DNA of 64,000 bases from Clusia tigrina (lineage: Eukaryota > Arthropoda > Insecta > Diptera > Clusiidae), in the NCBI GenBank assembly GCA_920105625.2, contig OV050030.1, forward strand, positions 159,039,863 through 159,103,862, given 5' to 3'. Within the stretch, counting starts at the first letter, position 1. Each line of letters begins with the position of its first letter. A program made the position numbers and the translations under genes. The notes beneath the pieces were generated by a model. That model ran no database searches, was not told where the DNA came from, and worked only from the letters and a program-made list of their open reading frames with translations. Shown piece by piece: positions 48,401 through 61,400 of the stretch.

Positions 48401-49395
48401 AAATTGACAAGAGGCACGAGTACCTTATTGTCACAAAATTTCAAGGGTTTATTACACTCATGTAAAAAGTTACAAGCATTTGAATTTTGCAAACTTTGAT
48501 AGGTATAGGACGCACCGTATAGAAGTTACGGCCATTTGAAGTTTTATTAGTTTTTGTTTTGGGACTCAAGAGTAGCATAGCTATGAGCGATAGCTTAAAT
48601 TGATAAGAGGCTCGAGTACTTTATTGTCACAAAATTTCAAGGTTTTATTACACTCCTGTAAAAAGTTACAAGCATTTGAATTTTGCAAACTTTGATAGGT
48701 ATAGGAGGCACCGTATAAAAGTTAGAACCATTTGAACTTTTATCAGTGTTTGTTTTGGGACTCAAGGGTAGCATAGCTATGAACGATAGCGTAAATTGAC
48801 AAGAGTAAAAAGTTAAAAGCATTTGAATGTTACAAACTTTGATATGTATAGGACGCACAGTTTAGAAGTTAGTTAGATAGCTTAAATTGACAAGAGGCAC
48901 GAGTAGTTTATTGTCACAAAATTGCAACGTTTTATGACGCTCCAGTAAAAAGTTACAAGCATTTGAATGTTGCAAACTTTGATAGGTATAGGAGGCACCG
49001 TATAAAAGTTAGAACCATTTGAACTTTTATCAGTGTTTGTTTTGGGACTCAAGGGTAGCATAGCTATGAACGATAGCGTAAATTGACAAGAGTAAAAAGT
49101 TAAAAGCATTTGAATGTTACAAACTTTGATATGTATAGGACGCACAGTTTAGAAGTTAGTTAGATAGCTTAAATTGACAAGAGGCACGAGTACTTTATTG
49201 TCACAAAATTTCAAGGGTGTTTATGACGCTCCAGTAAAAAGTTACAAGCATTTGATTGTTGCAAACTTTGATAGGAATAGGACGCACCGTATAGAAGTTA
49301 GGGCCATTTGAAGTTTTATTAGTGTTTGTTTTGAGACTCAAGGGTATCATAGCTATGAGCGATAGCTTATATTGACAAGAGTACTTTATTGTCAC
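45420..49395 (+). repeat. Block B: ~4-kb segment duplicated ~8.94 kb downstream
   Basis: It aligns with 54,225-58,343 at offsets that step between about 8.75 and 8.95 kb through gain or loss of whole monomers. Shared rarities include GTGTTTTTTCTTTGGG with GCTATAGCGATACC (46,741 / 55,677), ACTTTCATAGG (47,405 / 56,342), TTTATCGTCAC (47,524 / 56,461), GACGCAGAGCATAG and GATTTGTAACTCAAGG. It carries a 184-bp monomer at about 47.84-48.02 kb that the other copy lacks. Confidence 0.87.
48638..49211 (+). repeat. Tandem pair of 287-bp truncated-monomer dimers (block B)
   Basis: Phase starts at 48,638, 48,925 and 49,212 are exactly 287 bp apart, each interval holding one 147-bp and one 140-bp monomer. 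Shared variants are GCGTAAATTGAC and CACAGTTTAGAAG. The following monomer has a 3-bp insertion (CAAGGGTGTTTATG). The whole arrangement recurs at 57,586-58,159. Confidence 0.9.
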
Positions 49396-50109
49396 AAAAT
49401 TTCAAGGTTTCATAACGCTCCAGTAAAAAGTTGCAAGCATTTGAATTTTGCAAATTTTGAAATGTATCGGACGAACCGTATAGAAGTTAGAACCATTTGA
49501 AGTGTTGTCAGTGTATGTTTTGGGACTCAATGCTATAGCTATGAGCGATAGCTTAAATTGATAAGAGGCTCGAGTACTTTATTGTCACAAAATTTCATGG
49601 TTTTATGACGCTCCAGTAAAAAGTTTCAAGCATTTGAATGTTGCAAACTTTGATAGGTATAGGACTCACCGTATAGAAGTTAGGTCCATTTGAAGTTTTA
49701 TCAGTGTTTGTTTTGGGACTCAAGGGTAGCATAGGTATGAGCGATAGCTTAAATTGATAAGAGGCTCGAGTACTTCATTGTCACAAAATTTCAAGGTTTT
49801 ATGACTCTCCAGTAAAAAGTTGCAAGCATTTGAATGTTGCAAACTTTGGTTGGTATAGGACGCACAGCATAGAAGTTAGTTAGATAGCTTAAATTGACAA
49901 GAGGCACGAGTACCTTATAGTCACAAAATTTCAAGGGTTTATGACGCTCCAGAAAAAGTTACAAGCATTTAATTGTTGCCAACTTTGATAGGACGCACCG
50001 TATAGAAGTTAGGGCCATTTGAAGTTTTATTAGTTTTTGTTTTGGGACTCAAGGGTAGCATAGCTATGAGCGATAGTTTAAATTGACAAGAGGCACGAGT
50101 ACTTTAATG

Positions 50110-50370
50110 TCACAAAATTTCAAGGTTTTATTACGCTCCAGTATAAAGTTACAAGCATTTGAATGTTACAAACTTTGATAGGTATAGGACTCACCGTATA
50201 GAAGTTAGGTTCATTTGAAGTTTTATCAGTGTATGTTTTGGGACTCAAGGAACCGTATAGAAGTTAGAACCATTGGAAGTTTTGTCAGTGTATGTTTTGG
50301 AACTCAAGAGTAGCATATCTATGAGCAATAGCTTAAATTGACAAGAGGCACGAGTACTTTATTGTCACAA
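50110..50370 (+). repeat. Extended monomer, second occurrence
   Basis: This is the same partial internal duplication as at 44.69 kb, starting GGACTCAAGGAACCGTATAG at 50,241. It has private changes (CCATTGGAAG, TTTTGGAACTC). Flanking monomers also correspond (GCTCCAGTATAAAG before, CATATCTATGAGCAATAG after), linking 44.0-45.3 kb and 49.2-50.9 kb as a further diverged duplication. Confidence 0.8.
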
Positions 50371-53300
50371 AATTTCAAGGTTTCATGACGCTCCAATAAA
50401 AAGTTGCAAGCATTTGAATGTTGCAAACTTTGATAGGTATAGGACACACCGTATAGAAGTTAGGGCCATTTGAAGTTTTATCAGTGTTTGTTTTGGGACT
50501 CAAGGGTAGCATAGGTATGAGCGATAGCTTAAATTGATAAGAGGCTCGAGTGCTTTATTATCACAAAATTTCAAGGTTTTATGACGCTCCAGTAAAAAGT
50601 TGCAAGCATTTGAATGTTGCAAACTTTGATAGGTATAGGGCGCACAGCATAGAAGTTAGATAGCTTAAATTGACAAGAGGCACGAGTACCTTATAGTCAC
50701 AAAATTTCAAGGGTTTATGACGCTCCAGAAAAAGTTACAAGCATTTGATTGTTGCCAACTTTGATAGGACGCACCGTATAGAAGTTAGGGCCATTTGAAG
50801 TTTTATTAGTTTTTATTTTGGAACTCAAGGGTAGCATAGCTATGAGCGATAGCTTAAATGGACAAGATTACTTTATTGTCACAAAATTTCAAGGTTTTAT
50901 TACGCTCTTGTAAAAAGTTACAAGCATTTGAATTTTACACACTTTGATAGGTATAGGGCGCACCGTATAGAAGTTAGGGCCATTTGAAGTTTTATCAATA
51001 TTTGTTTTGGGACTCAAGGGTAGCATAGCTATGAGCGATAGCTTAAATTGAGTACTTTATTGTCACAAAATTTCAAGATTTTATTACGCTCCAGTAAAGA
51101 GTTACAAGCATTTGATTGTTGCAAACTTTGTTAGATATAGAAGTTAGGGCCATTTGAAGTTTTATCAATATTTTTTTTGGGACTCAAGGGTAGCATAGCT
51201 ATGAGCGATAGCTTAAATTGACAAGAGGCTCGAGCACTTTATTGTCACAAAATTTCAAGGTTTTATTACGCTCCTGTAAAAAGTTACAAGCATTTGAATG
51301 TTGCAAACTATGATAGGTATAGGACGCCCCGTACAGAACTTAGGGCCATTTGAAGTTTTATCAGTGTTTGTTTTGGGACTCAAGGGTAGCATAGGTATGA
51401 GCGATAGCTTAAATTGATAAGAGGCTCGAGTGCTTTATTGTCACAAAATTTCAAGGTTTTATGACGCTCCAGTAAAAAGTTACAAGCATTTGATTGTTGC
51501 CAACTTTGATAGGACGCACCGTATAGAAGTTAGGGCCATTTGAAGTTTTATCAGTGTTTGTTTTGGGACTCAAGGGTAGCATAGGTATGAGCGATAGCTT
51601 AAATTGATAAGAGGCTCGATTACTTTATTGTCACAAAATTTCAAGGTTTTATTACACTCCTGTAAAAAGTTACAAGCATTTGAATTTTGCAAACTTTGAT
51701 AAGTATAGGACGCACCGTATAGAAGTTAGTGCCATTTGAAGTTTTATCAATATTTGTTTTGCGACTCAAGGGTAGCATAGCTATGAGCGATAGCTTAAAT
51801 TGATAAGAGGCTCGAGTACTTTATTGTCACAAAATTTCAACGTATTATGACGCTCCAATAAAAAGCTACAAGCATTTGAATGTTGAAAACTTTGTTAGGT
51901 ATAGGACGCACCGTATAGAAGTTAGGTCCATTTGAAGTTTTATCAGTGTTTGTTTTGCGACTCAAAGGTAGCATAGCTATGAGCGCTAGCTTAAATTGAC
52001 AAGAGTAAAAAGTTAAAAGCATTTGAATGTTACAAACTTTGATATGTATAGGACGCACAGTATAGAAGTTAGTTAGATAGCTTAAATTGACAAGAGGCAC
52101 GAGTACTTTATTGTCACAAAATTTCAAGGGTTTATGACGCTCCAGTAAAAAGTTACAAGCATTTGATTGTTGCCAACTTTGATAGGACGCACCGTATAGA
52201 AGTTAGGGCCATTTGAAGTTTTATTAGTTTTTATTTTGGAACTCAAGGGTAGCATAGCTATGAGCGATAGCTTAAATTGATAAGAGGCTCGAGTACTTTA
52301 TTGTCACAAAATTTCAACATATTATGACGCTCCAATAAAAAGTTACAAGCATTTGAATGTTGCAAACTTTGATAGGTATAGGACGCACCGTATAGAAGTT
52401 AGGGCCATTTGAAGTTTTATCAATGTTTCTTTTGGGACTCAAGGGTAGCATAGCTATGAGCGATAGCTTCAATTGAGTACTTTATTGTCACAAAATTTCA
52501 AGGTTTTATTACGCTCAAGTAAAAAGTTACAAGCATTTGAATATTGCAAACTTTGATAGGTAGAGGAGGCACCGTATAAAAGTTAGGGCCATTTGAAGCT
52601 CTATATGTGTTTGATTTGGGAGTCAAGGGTAGCATATCTATGAGCGATAGCTTAAATTGATAAGAGGCTCGAGTACTTTATTTTCACAGAATTTCAAGAT
52701 TTTATTACGCTCCAGTAAAAAGTTACAAGCATTTGAATGTTGCACAGTTTGATAGGTATAGGACGCACAGTATAGAAGTTAGTTAGATAGCTTAAATTGA
52801 CAAGAGGCACGAGTACTTTATTGTCACAAAATTTCAAGGGTTTATGATGCTCCAGCAAAAAGTTACAAGCATTTGAATGTTGCAAACTTTGATAGGTATA
52901 GGACGAACCGTATAGAAGTTAGAACCATTTGAAGTTTTGTCAGTGTATGTTTTGGGACTCAAGGGTAGCATAGCTATGAGCGATAGCTTAAATTGACAAG
53001 AGGCACGAGTACTTTCTTGTCACAAAATTTCAAGGTTTTATTACGCTCCAGTATAAAGTTACAAGCATTTGAATGTTACAAACTTTGATAGGTATAGGAC
53101 TCACCGTATAGAAGTTAGGTCCATTTGAAGTTTTATCAGTGTTTGTTGTGGGACTCAAGAGTAGCATAGATATAACGATACCTTAAATTGATAAGAGGCT
53201 CGAGTACTTTATGTCACAAAATTTCAAGGTTTTATTACACTCATGTAAAAAGTTACAAGCATTTGAATTTTGCAAACTTTGATAGGTATAGGACGCACCG

Positions 53301-53829
53301 TATAGAAGTTAGGGCCATTTGAAGTTTTATCAACATTTGTTTTGCGACTCAAGGGTAGCATAGCTATGAGCGATAGCTTAAATTGATAAGAGGCTCGAGT
53401 ACTTTATTGTCACAAAATTTCAACGTTTTATGACGCTCCAGTAAAAAGTTACAAGCATTTGAATGTTACGAACTTTGATAGGTATAGGACTCACCGTATA
53501 GAAGTTACGTCCATTTGAAGTTTTATCAGTGTTTGTTTTGGGACTCAAGAGTAGCATAGCTATAACGATACCTTAAATTGATAAGAGGCTCGAGTACTTT
53601 ATGTCACAAAATTTCAAGGTTTTATTACACTCATGTAAAAAGTTACAAGCATTTGAATGTTGCAAACTTTGATAGCTATAGGACGCACCGAATAGAAGTT
53701 AGGTCCATTTGAAGTTTTATCAGTGTTTGTTTTGCGACTCAAAGGTAGCATAGCTATGAGCGCTAGCTTAAATTGACAAGAGTAAAAAGTTAAAAGCATT
53801 TGAATGTTACAAACTTTGATATGTATAGG

Positions 53830-53880
53830 ACGCACAGTATAGAAGTAAAGTACAGTATCCAGTAAAAAGTTGCAAGCATT
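53830..53880 (+). repeat. Deletion junction with short filler
   Basis: CACAGTATAGAAGT is followed by AAAGTACAGTAT and then CCAGTAAAAAGTTGC. The end of one monomer and the start of the next are missing, and about 12 bases not expected at this position lie between them. The filler contains ACAGTAT, which also occurs just upstream in GCACAGTATAG, suggesting it was copied locally during repair. It is the only clear non-satellite-phase filler I found. Confidence 0.8.
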
Positions 53881-54224
53881 TGAATGTTGCAAACTTTGAT
53901 AGGTATAGGACGCACCGAATAGAAGTTAGGTCCATTTGAAGTTTTATCAGTGTTTGGTTTGCGACTCAAAGGTAGCATAGCTATGAGCGATAGCTTAAAT
54001 TGACAAGTGTAAAAGGTAACAAGCATTTGATTGTTGCAAACTTTGATATGTATAGGACGCACAGTATAGAAGTTACTTAGATAGCTTAAATTGACAAGAG
54101 GCACGAGTACTTTATTGTCACAAAATTTCAAGGGTTTATGACGCTCCAGTAAAAAGTTACAAGCATTTGATTGTTGCAAACTTTGATAGGAATAGGACGC
54201 ACCGTATAGAAGTTAGGGCCATTT

Positions 54225-57200
54225 GAAGATTTATCAACGTTTGTTTTGGGACTCAAGGGTAGCATAGCTATGAGCGATAGCTTAAATTGAGTACTTTATT
54301 GTCACAAAATTTCAAGGTTTGATTACGCTCAAGTAAAAAGTTACAAGCATTTGAATATTGCAAACTTTGATAGGTATTGGAGGCACCGTATAGAAGTTAG
54401 GGCCATTTGAAGCTCTATATGTGTTTGATTTGGGACTCAAGGGTAGCATATTTATGAGCGATAGCTTAAATTGATAAGAGGCTCGAGTACTTTATTGTCA
54501 CAGAATTTCAAGATTTTATTACGCTCCAGTAAAAAGTTACAAGCATTTGAATGTTGCACACTTTGATAGGTATAGGACGCACAGTATAGAAGTTAGTTAG
54601 ATAGCTTAAATAGACAAGAGGCACGAGTACTTTATTGTCACAAAATTTCAAGGGTTTATGACGCTCCAGTAAAAAGTTGCAAGCATTTGAATGTTGCAAA
54701 CTTTGATAGGTATAGGACGCACAGCATAGAAGTTAGTTAGATAGCTTAAATTGACAAGAGGCACGAGTACTTTATTGTCACAAAATTTCAAGGGTTTATG
54801 ACGCTCCAGCAAAAAGTTACAAGCATTTGAATTTTGCAAACTTTGATAGGTATAGGACGCACCGTATAGAAGTTAGGGCCATTTGAAGTTTTATCAATAT
54901 TTGTTTTGGGACTCAAGGATAGCATAGCTATGAGCGATAGCTTAAATTGATAAGAGGCTCGAATACTTTATTGTCACAAAATTTCAAGGTTTTATGTCGC
55001 TCCAGTAAAAAGTTACAAGCATTTGAATGTTGCAAACTTTGTTAGGTATAGGACGAACCGTATAGAAGTTAGAACCATTTGAAGTTTTGTCAGTGTATGT
55101 TTTGGGACTCAAGGGTAGCATAGCTATGAGCGATAGCTTAAATTGACAAGAGGCACGAGTACTTTCTTGTCACAAAATTTCAAGGTTTTATTACGCTCCA
55201 GTATAAAGTTACAAGCATTTATTTGAATGTTACAAACTTTGATAGGTATAGGACTCACCGTATAGAAGTTAGGTCCATTTGAAGTTTTATCAGTGTTTGT
55301 TTTGGGACTCAAGAGTAGCATATCTATGAACAATAGCTTAAATTGACAAGAGGCACGAGTACTTTATTGTCACAAAATTTCAAGGTTTCATGACGCTCCA
55401 ATAAAAAGTTGGAAGCATTTGAATGTTGCAAACTTTGATAGGTATAGGACACACCGTATAGAAGTTAGGGCCATTTAAAGTTTTATCAGTGTTTGTTTTG
55501 GGACTCAAGGGTAGCATAGGTATGAGCGATAGCTTATATTGACAAGATTACTTTATTGTCACAGAATTTCAAGGTTTTATTACGCTCCGGTAAAAATTTA
55601 CAAGCATTTGAATGTTGCAAACTTTGATAGGTATAGGACGCACCGTATAGAAGTTAGGGCCATTTGAAGTTTATCAGTGTTTTTTCTTTGGGACTCAAGA
55701 GTAGCATAGCTATAGCGATACCTTAAATTGATAAGAGGCTCGAGTACTTTATGTCACAAAATTTCAAGGTTTTATTACACTCATGTAAAAAGTCACAAGC
55801 ATTTGAATTTTGCAAACTTTGATAGGTATAGGACGCACTGTATAGAAGTTAGGGCCATTTGAAGTTTTATCAATATTTGTTTTGCGACTCAAGGGTAGCA
55901 TAGCTATGAGCGATAGCTTAAATTGATAAGAGGCTCGAGTACTTTATTGTCACAAAATTTCAACGTTTTATGACGCTCCAGTAAAAAGTTACAAGCATTT
56001 GAATATTGCAAACTTTGAAAGGTATAGGAGCCACCTTATAGAAGTTAGGGCCATTTGAAGCTCTATAAGTGTTTGATTTGGGACTCAAGGGTAGCATATC
56101 TATGAGCGATAGCTTAAATTGATAAGAGGCTAGAGTACTTTATTGTCACAAAATTTCAAGATTTTATTACGCTCCAGTAAAGAGTTACAAGCATTTGATT
56201 GTTGCAAACTTTGTTAGATACAGAAGTTAGGGCCATTTGAAGTTTTATCAATATTTTTTTTTGGACTCAAGGGTAGCATAGCTATGAGCGCTAGCTTAAA
56301 TAGACAAGCGTAAAAAGTAACAAGCATTTGATTGTTGCAAACTTTCATAGGAATAGGACGCACCGTATAGAAGTTAGGGCCATTTGAAGTTTTATCAGTG
56401 TTTGTTTTGGGACTCAAGGGTAGCATAGCTACGAGCGATAGCTTAAATGGACAAGAGTACTTTATCGTCACAAAATTTCAAGGTTTTATTACACTCCTGT
56501 AAAAAGATACAAGCATTTGAATTTTGCAAACTTTGATAGGTATAGGACGCACCGTATAGAAGTTAGGGCCATTTGAAGTTTTATCAATATTTGTTTTGGG
56601 ACTCAAGGGAAGCATAGCTATGAGCGATATCTTAAATTGATAAGAGGCTCGAGTACTTTATTGTCACAAAATTTCAACGTTCTAAGACGCTCCAGTAAAA
56701 AGTTACAAGCATTTGAATGTTTCAAACTTTGATAGGTATAGGACGCACCGTATAGAAGTTAGGTCCATTTGAAGGTTTATAAGTGTTTGATTTGAGACTG
56801 AAGGGTAGCATAGCTATGAGCGATAGCTTAAATTGAGTACTTTAATGTCACAAAATTTCAAGGTTTTAATACGCTCAAGTAAAAAGTTACAATCATTTGA
56901 ATATTGCAAACTTTGATAGGTATAGGAGGCACCGTATAGAAGTTAGGGCCATTTGAAGCCCTATATGTGTTTGATTTGTAACTCAAGGGTAGCATATCTA
57001 TGAGCGATAGCTTAAATTGATAAGAGGCTCGAGTACTTTATTGTCACAAAATTTCAAGGCTTTATGACGCTCCAGTAAAAAGTTGCAAGCATTTGAATGT
57101 TGCAAACTTTGATAGGTATAGGACGCAGAGCATAGAAGTTAGTTAGATAGTTTAAATTGACAAGAGGCACGAGTACCTTATTGTCACAAAATTTCAAGGG

Positions 57201-58343
57201 TTTATTACACTCCTGTAAAAAGTTACAACCATTTGAATTTTGCAAACTTTGATAGGTATAGGACGCACCGTATAGAAGTTACGGCCATTTGAAGTTTTAT
57301 TAGTTTTTGTTTGGGACTCAAGAGTAGCATAGCTATGAGCGATAGCTTAAATTGATAAGAGGCTCGAGTACTTTATTGTCACAAAATTTCAAGGTTTTAT
57401 TACACTCCTGTAAAAAGTTACAAGCATTTGAATTTTGCAAACTTTGATAGGTATAGGACGCACCGTATAGAAGTTAGGGCCATTTGAAGTTTTATCAATA
57501 CTTGTTTTGGGACTCAAGGGTAGCATAGCTATGAGCGATAGCTTAAATTGATAAGAGGCTCGAGTACTTTATTGTCACAAAATTTCAACGTTTTATGACG
57601 CTCCAGTAAAAAGTTACAAGCATTTGAATGTTGCAAACTTTGATAGGTATAGGAGGCACCGTATAAAAGTTAGAACCATTTGAACTTTTATCAGTGTTTG
57701 TTTTGGGACTCAAGGGTAGCATAGCTATGAACGATAGCGTAAATTGACAAGAGTAAAAAGTTAAAAGCATTTGAATGTTACAAACTTTGATATGTATAGG
57801 ACGCACAGTTTAGAAGTTAGTTAGATAGCTTAAATTGACAAGAGGCACGAGTACTTTATTGTCACAAAATTTCAACGTTTTATGACGCTCCAGTAAAAAG
57901 TTACAAGCATTTGAATGTTGCAAACTTTGATAGGTATAGGAGGCACCGTATAAAAGTTAGAACCATTTGAACTTTTATCAGTGTTTGTTTTGGGACTCAA
58001 GGGTAGCATAGCTATGAACGATAGTGTAAATTGACAAGAGTAAAAAGTTAAAAGCATTTGAATGTTACAAACTTTGATATGTATAGGACGCACAGTTTAG
58101 AAGTTAGTTAGATAGCTTAAATTGACAAGAGGCACGAGTACTTTATTGTCACAAAATTTCAAGGGTGTTTATGACGCTCCAGTAAAAAGTTACAAGCATT
58201 TGATTGTTGCAAACTTTGATAGGAATAGGACGCACCGTATAGAAGTTAGGGCCATTTGAAGTTTTATTAGTATTTGTTTTGAGACTCAAGGGTATCATAG
58301 CTATGAGCGATAGCTTATATTGACAAGAGTACTTTATTGTCAC
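54225..58343 (+). repeat. Block B': second copy of block B
   Basis: This is the partner of 45,420-49,395. Relative to block B it gained a 140-bp monomer (about 54,508-54,647), lost a 184-bp monomer near 56.77 kb and gained a 195-196-bp monomer near 57.43-57.6 kb. It ends where the second 22-kb unit begins (about 58.34-58.42 kb). The block-B continuation with CATAACGCTCC at 49,411 is replaced by TTACGCTCCGG. Confidence 0.87.
57586..58159 (+). repeat. Tandem pair of 287-bp truncated-monomer dimers (block B')
   Basis: Phase starts at 57,586, 57,873 and 58,160 are 287 bp apart. This is the copy of 48,638-49,211 and shares GCGTAAATTGAC (GTGTAAATT in the second dimer), CACAGTTTAGAAG and the CAAGGGTGTTTATG insertion. 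Compared with block B, an extra 195-196-bp monomer sits just upstream. Confidence 0.9.
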
Positions 58344-58417
58344 AAAATTTCAAGGTTTTATTACGCTCCGGTAAAAATTTACAAGCATTTGAATGTTGCA
58401 AACTTTGATAGGTATAT

Positions 58418-61400
58418 GACGCACCGTATAGAAGTTAGGGCCATTTGAAGTTTTATCAGTGTTTGTTTTGGGACTCATGGGTAGCATAGCTATGAGCGAT
58501 AGCTTATTTTGACAAGATTACTTTATTGTCACAAAATTTCAAGGTTTTATTACGCTCCGGTAAAAATTTACAAGCATTTGAATGTTGCAAACTTTGATAG
58601 GTATATGACGCACCGTATAGAAGTTAGGGCCATTTGAAGTTTTATCAGTCTTTGTTTTGGGACTCAAGAGTAGCATAGCTATGAGCGATAGCTTATATTG
58701 ACTAGATTACTTTATTCTCACAAAATTTCAAGGTTTTTTTACGCTCCGGTAAAAATTTACAAGCATTTGAATGTTGCAAACTTTGATAGGTATAGGACGC
58801 ACCGTATAGAAGTTAGGGCCATTTGAAGTTTTATCAGTGTTTATTTTGGGACTCAAGGATAGCATAGCTACGAGCGATAGCTTAAATGGACAAGAGTACT
58901 TTATTGTCACAAAATTTCAAGGTTTTATTACACTCCTGTAAAAATTTACAAGCATTTGAATTTTGCAAACTTTGATAGGTATAGGCCGCACCGTATAGAA
59001 GTTAGGGCCATTTGAAGTTTTATCAATATTTGTTTTGGGACTCAAGGGAAGCATAGCTATGAGCGATAGCTTAAATTGATAAGAGGCTCGAGTACTTTAT
59101 TGTCACAAAATTTCAACGTTCTATGGCGCTCCAGTAAAAAGTTACAAGCATTTGAATGTTGCAAACTTTGATAGGTATTGGAGGCACCGTATAAAAGTTA
59201 GATTCATTTGAACTTTTATCAGTGTTTGTTTTGGGACTCAAGGGTAGTATCGATATGAACGATAGCTTAAATTGACAAAAGGCATGAGTACTTTATTGTC
59301 ACAAAATTTCAAGGTTTTTTTACGCTCCTGTAAAAAGTTACAAGCATTTGATTGTTGCAAACTTTGATAGGTATAGGACGCACCGTATAAAAGTTAGGTC
59401 CATTAGAAGTTTTATCAGTGTTTGGTTTGCGACTCAAAGGTAGCATAGCTATGAGCGATATCTTAAATTGAGTACTTTATTGTCACAAAATTTCAAGGTT
59501 TTATTACGCTCAAGTAAAAAGTTACAAGCATTTGAATATGGCAAACTTTGATAGGTATAGGAGGCACCGTATAGAAGTTAGGGCCATTTGAAGCTTTATA
59601 AGTGTTTGATTTGGGACTGAAGGGTAGCATAGGTATGAGCGATAGCTTAAATTGATAAGAGGCTCGAGTACTTTATTGTCACAAAATTTCAAGGTTTTAT
59701 GACGCTCCAGTAAAAAGGTGCAAGCATTTGATTGTTGCAAACGTTGTTGGATATAGAAGTTAGGGCCATTTGAAGTTTTATCAATATTTTTTTTGGGACT
59801 CAAGGGTAGCATAGCTATGAGCGATAGCTTAAATTGACAAGAGTAAAAAGTAACAAGCATTTGATTGTTGCAAACTTTGTTAGGTATAGGACGCACCGTA
59901 TAGAAGTTAGGGCCATTTGAAGTTTTATCAGTGTTTGTTTTGGGACTCAAGGGTAGCATAGCTATGAGCGATAGCTTATATTGACAAGATTACTTTATTG
60001 TCACACAATTTCAAGGTTTTATTACGCTCCGGTAAAAATTTACAAGCATTTGAATGTTGCAAACTTTGATAGGTATAGGACATACCGTATAGAAGTTAGG
60101 GCCATTTGAAGTTTTATCAGTATTTGTTTTTGGACTCAAGGGTAGCATAGGTATGAGCGATAGCTTAAATTGATAAGAGGCTCGAGTACCTTATTATCAC
60201 AAAATTTCAAGGGTTTATTACACTCCTGTAAAAAGTTACAAGCATTTGAATTTTGCAAACTTTGATAGGTATAGGATGCACCGTATAGAAGTTAGGGCCA
60301 TTTGAAGTTTTATTAGTTTTTGTTTTGGGACTCAAGAGTAGAATAGCTATGAGCGATAGCTTAAATTGATAAGAGGCTCGAGTACTTTATTGTCACAAAA
60401 TTTCAAGGTTTTATTACACTGCAGTTAAAAGTTACAAGCATTTGAATTTTGCAAACTTTGATAGGTATAGGACGCACAGTATAGAAGTTAGGGCCATTTG
60501 AAGTTTTATCAATACTTGTTTTGGGACTCAAGGGTAGCATAGCTATGAGCGATAGCTTAAATTGATAAGAGGCTCGAGTACTTCATTGTCACAAAATTTC
60601 AACGTTTTATGACGCTCCAGTAAAAAGTTACAAGCATTTGAATGTTGCAAACTTTGATAGGTATAGTTGGCACCGTATAAAAGTTAGAACCATTTGAACT
60701 TTTATCAGTATTTGTTTTGGGACTCAAGAGTAGCATAGCTATGAACGATAGCTTAAATTGACAAAAGGCATGAGTACTTTATTGTCACAAAATTTCAAGG
60801 ATTTTTTACGCTCCAGTAAAAAGTTACAAGCATATGAATGTTGCAAACTTTGATAGGTATAGTACGCACCGTATAGAAGTTAGGGACATTTGAAGTTTTA
60901 TCAGTGTTTGTTTTGGGACTCAAGAGGAGCATAGCTATGAGCGATAGCTTATATTGACTAGATTACTTTATTGTCACAAAATTTCAAGGTTTTTTTACGC
61001 TCCGGTAAAAATTTACAAGCATTTGAATGTTGCAAACTTTGATAGGTATAGGACGCACCGTATAGAAGTTAGGGGCATTTGAAGTTTTATCAGTGTTTGT
61101 TTTGGGACTCAAGGGTAGCATAGCTACGAGCGATAGCTTAAATGGACAAGAGTACTTTATTGTCACAAAATTTCAAGGTTTTATTACACTCCTGTAAAAA
61201 GTTACAAGCATTTGATTTTGCAAACTTTGATAGGTATAGGACGCACCGTATAGAAGTTAGGGCCATTTGAAGTTTTATCAATATTTGTTTTGGGACTCAA
61301 GGGAAGCATAGCTATGAGCGATAGCTTAAATTGATAAGAGGGTCGAGTACTTTATTGTCACAAAATTTCAACGTTCTATGGCGCTCCAGTAAAAAGTTAC

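Larger units (their letters stand above)
36398..58417 (+). repeat. ~22.02-kb super-repeat, complete unit
   Basis: The sequence from 58,418 restarts at the equivalent of 36,398, so this interval is one complete unit of a tandem repeat of about 22,020 bp. It comprises part of Domain II (to about 43.9 kb) and all of Domain III. That the second unit continues past the window is inference, as only its first ~5.6 kb is visible. The junction is in monomer register, consistent with unequal exchange. An assembly duplication cannot be excluded from sequence alone, though the scattered differences argue for two real copies. Confidence 0.75.
43861..58417 (+). repeat. Domain III: mixed satellite with truncated-monomer pairs
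   Basis: Here the 12-mer order stops and the sequence resembles Domain I. There are many 140-bp monomers (GAAGTTAGTTAGATAGC junction), 147-bp monomers (GACAAGAGTAAAAAG junction), monomers with GAACCG and TCAGTGTATG, and monomers with the CTATAGCGATACC lesion. A ~4-kb block occurs twice about 8.94 kb apart (separate entries). The right end coincides with the start of the second 22-kb unit at about 58.42 kb. No genes are present. Confidence 0.8.
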
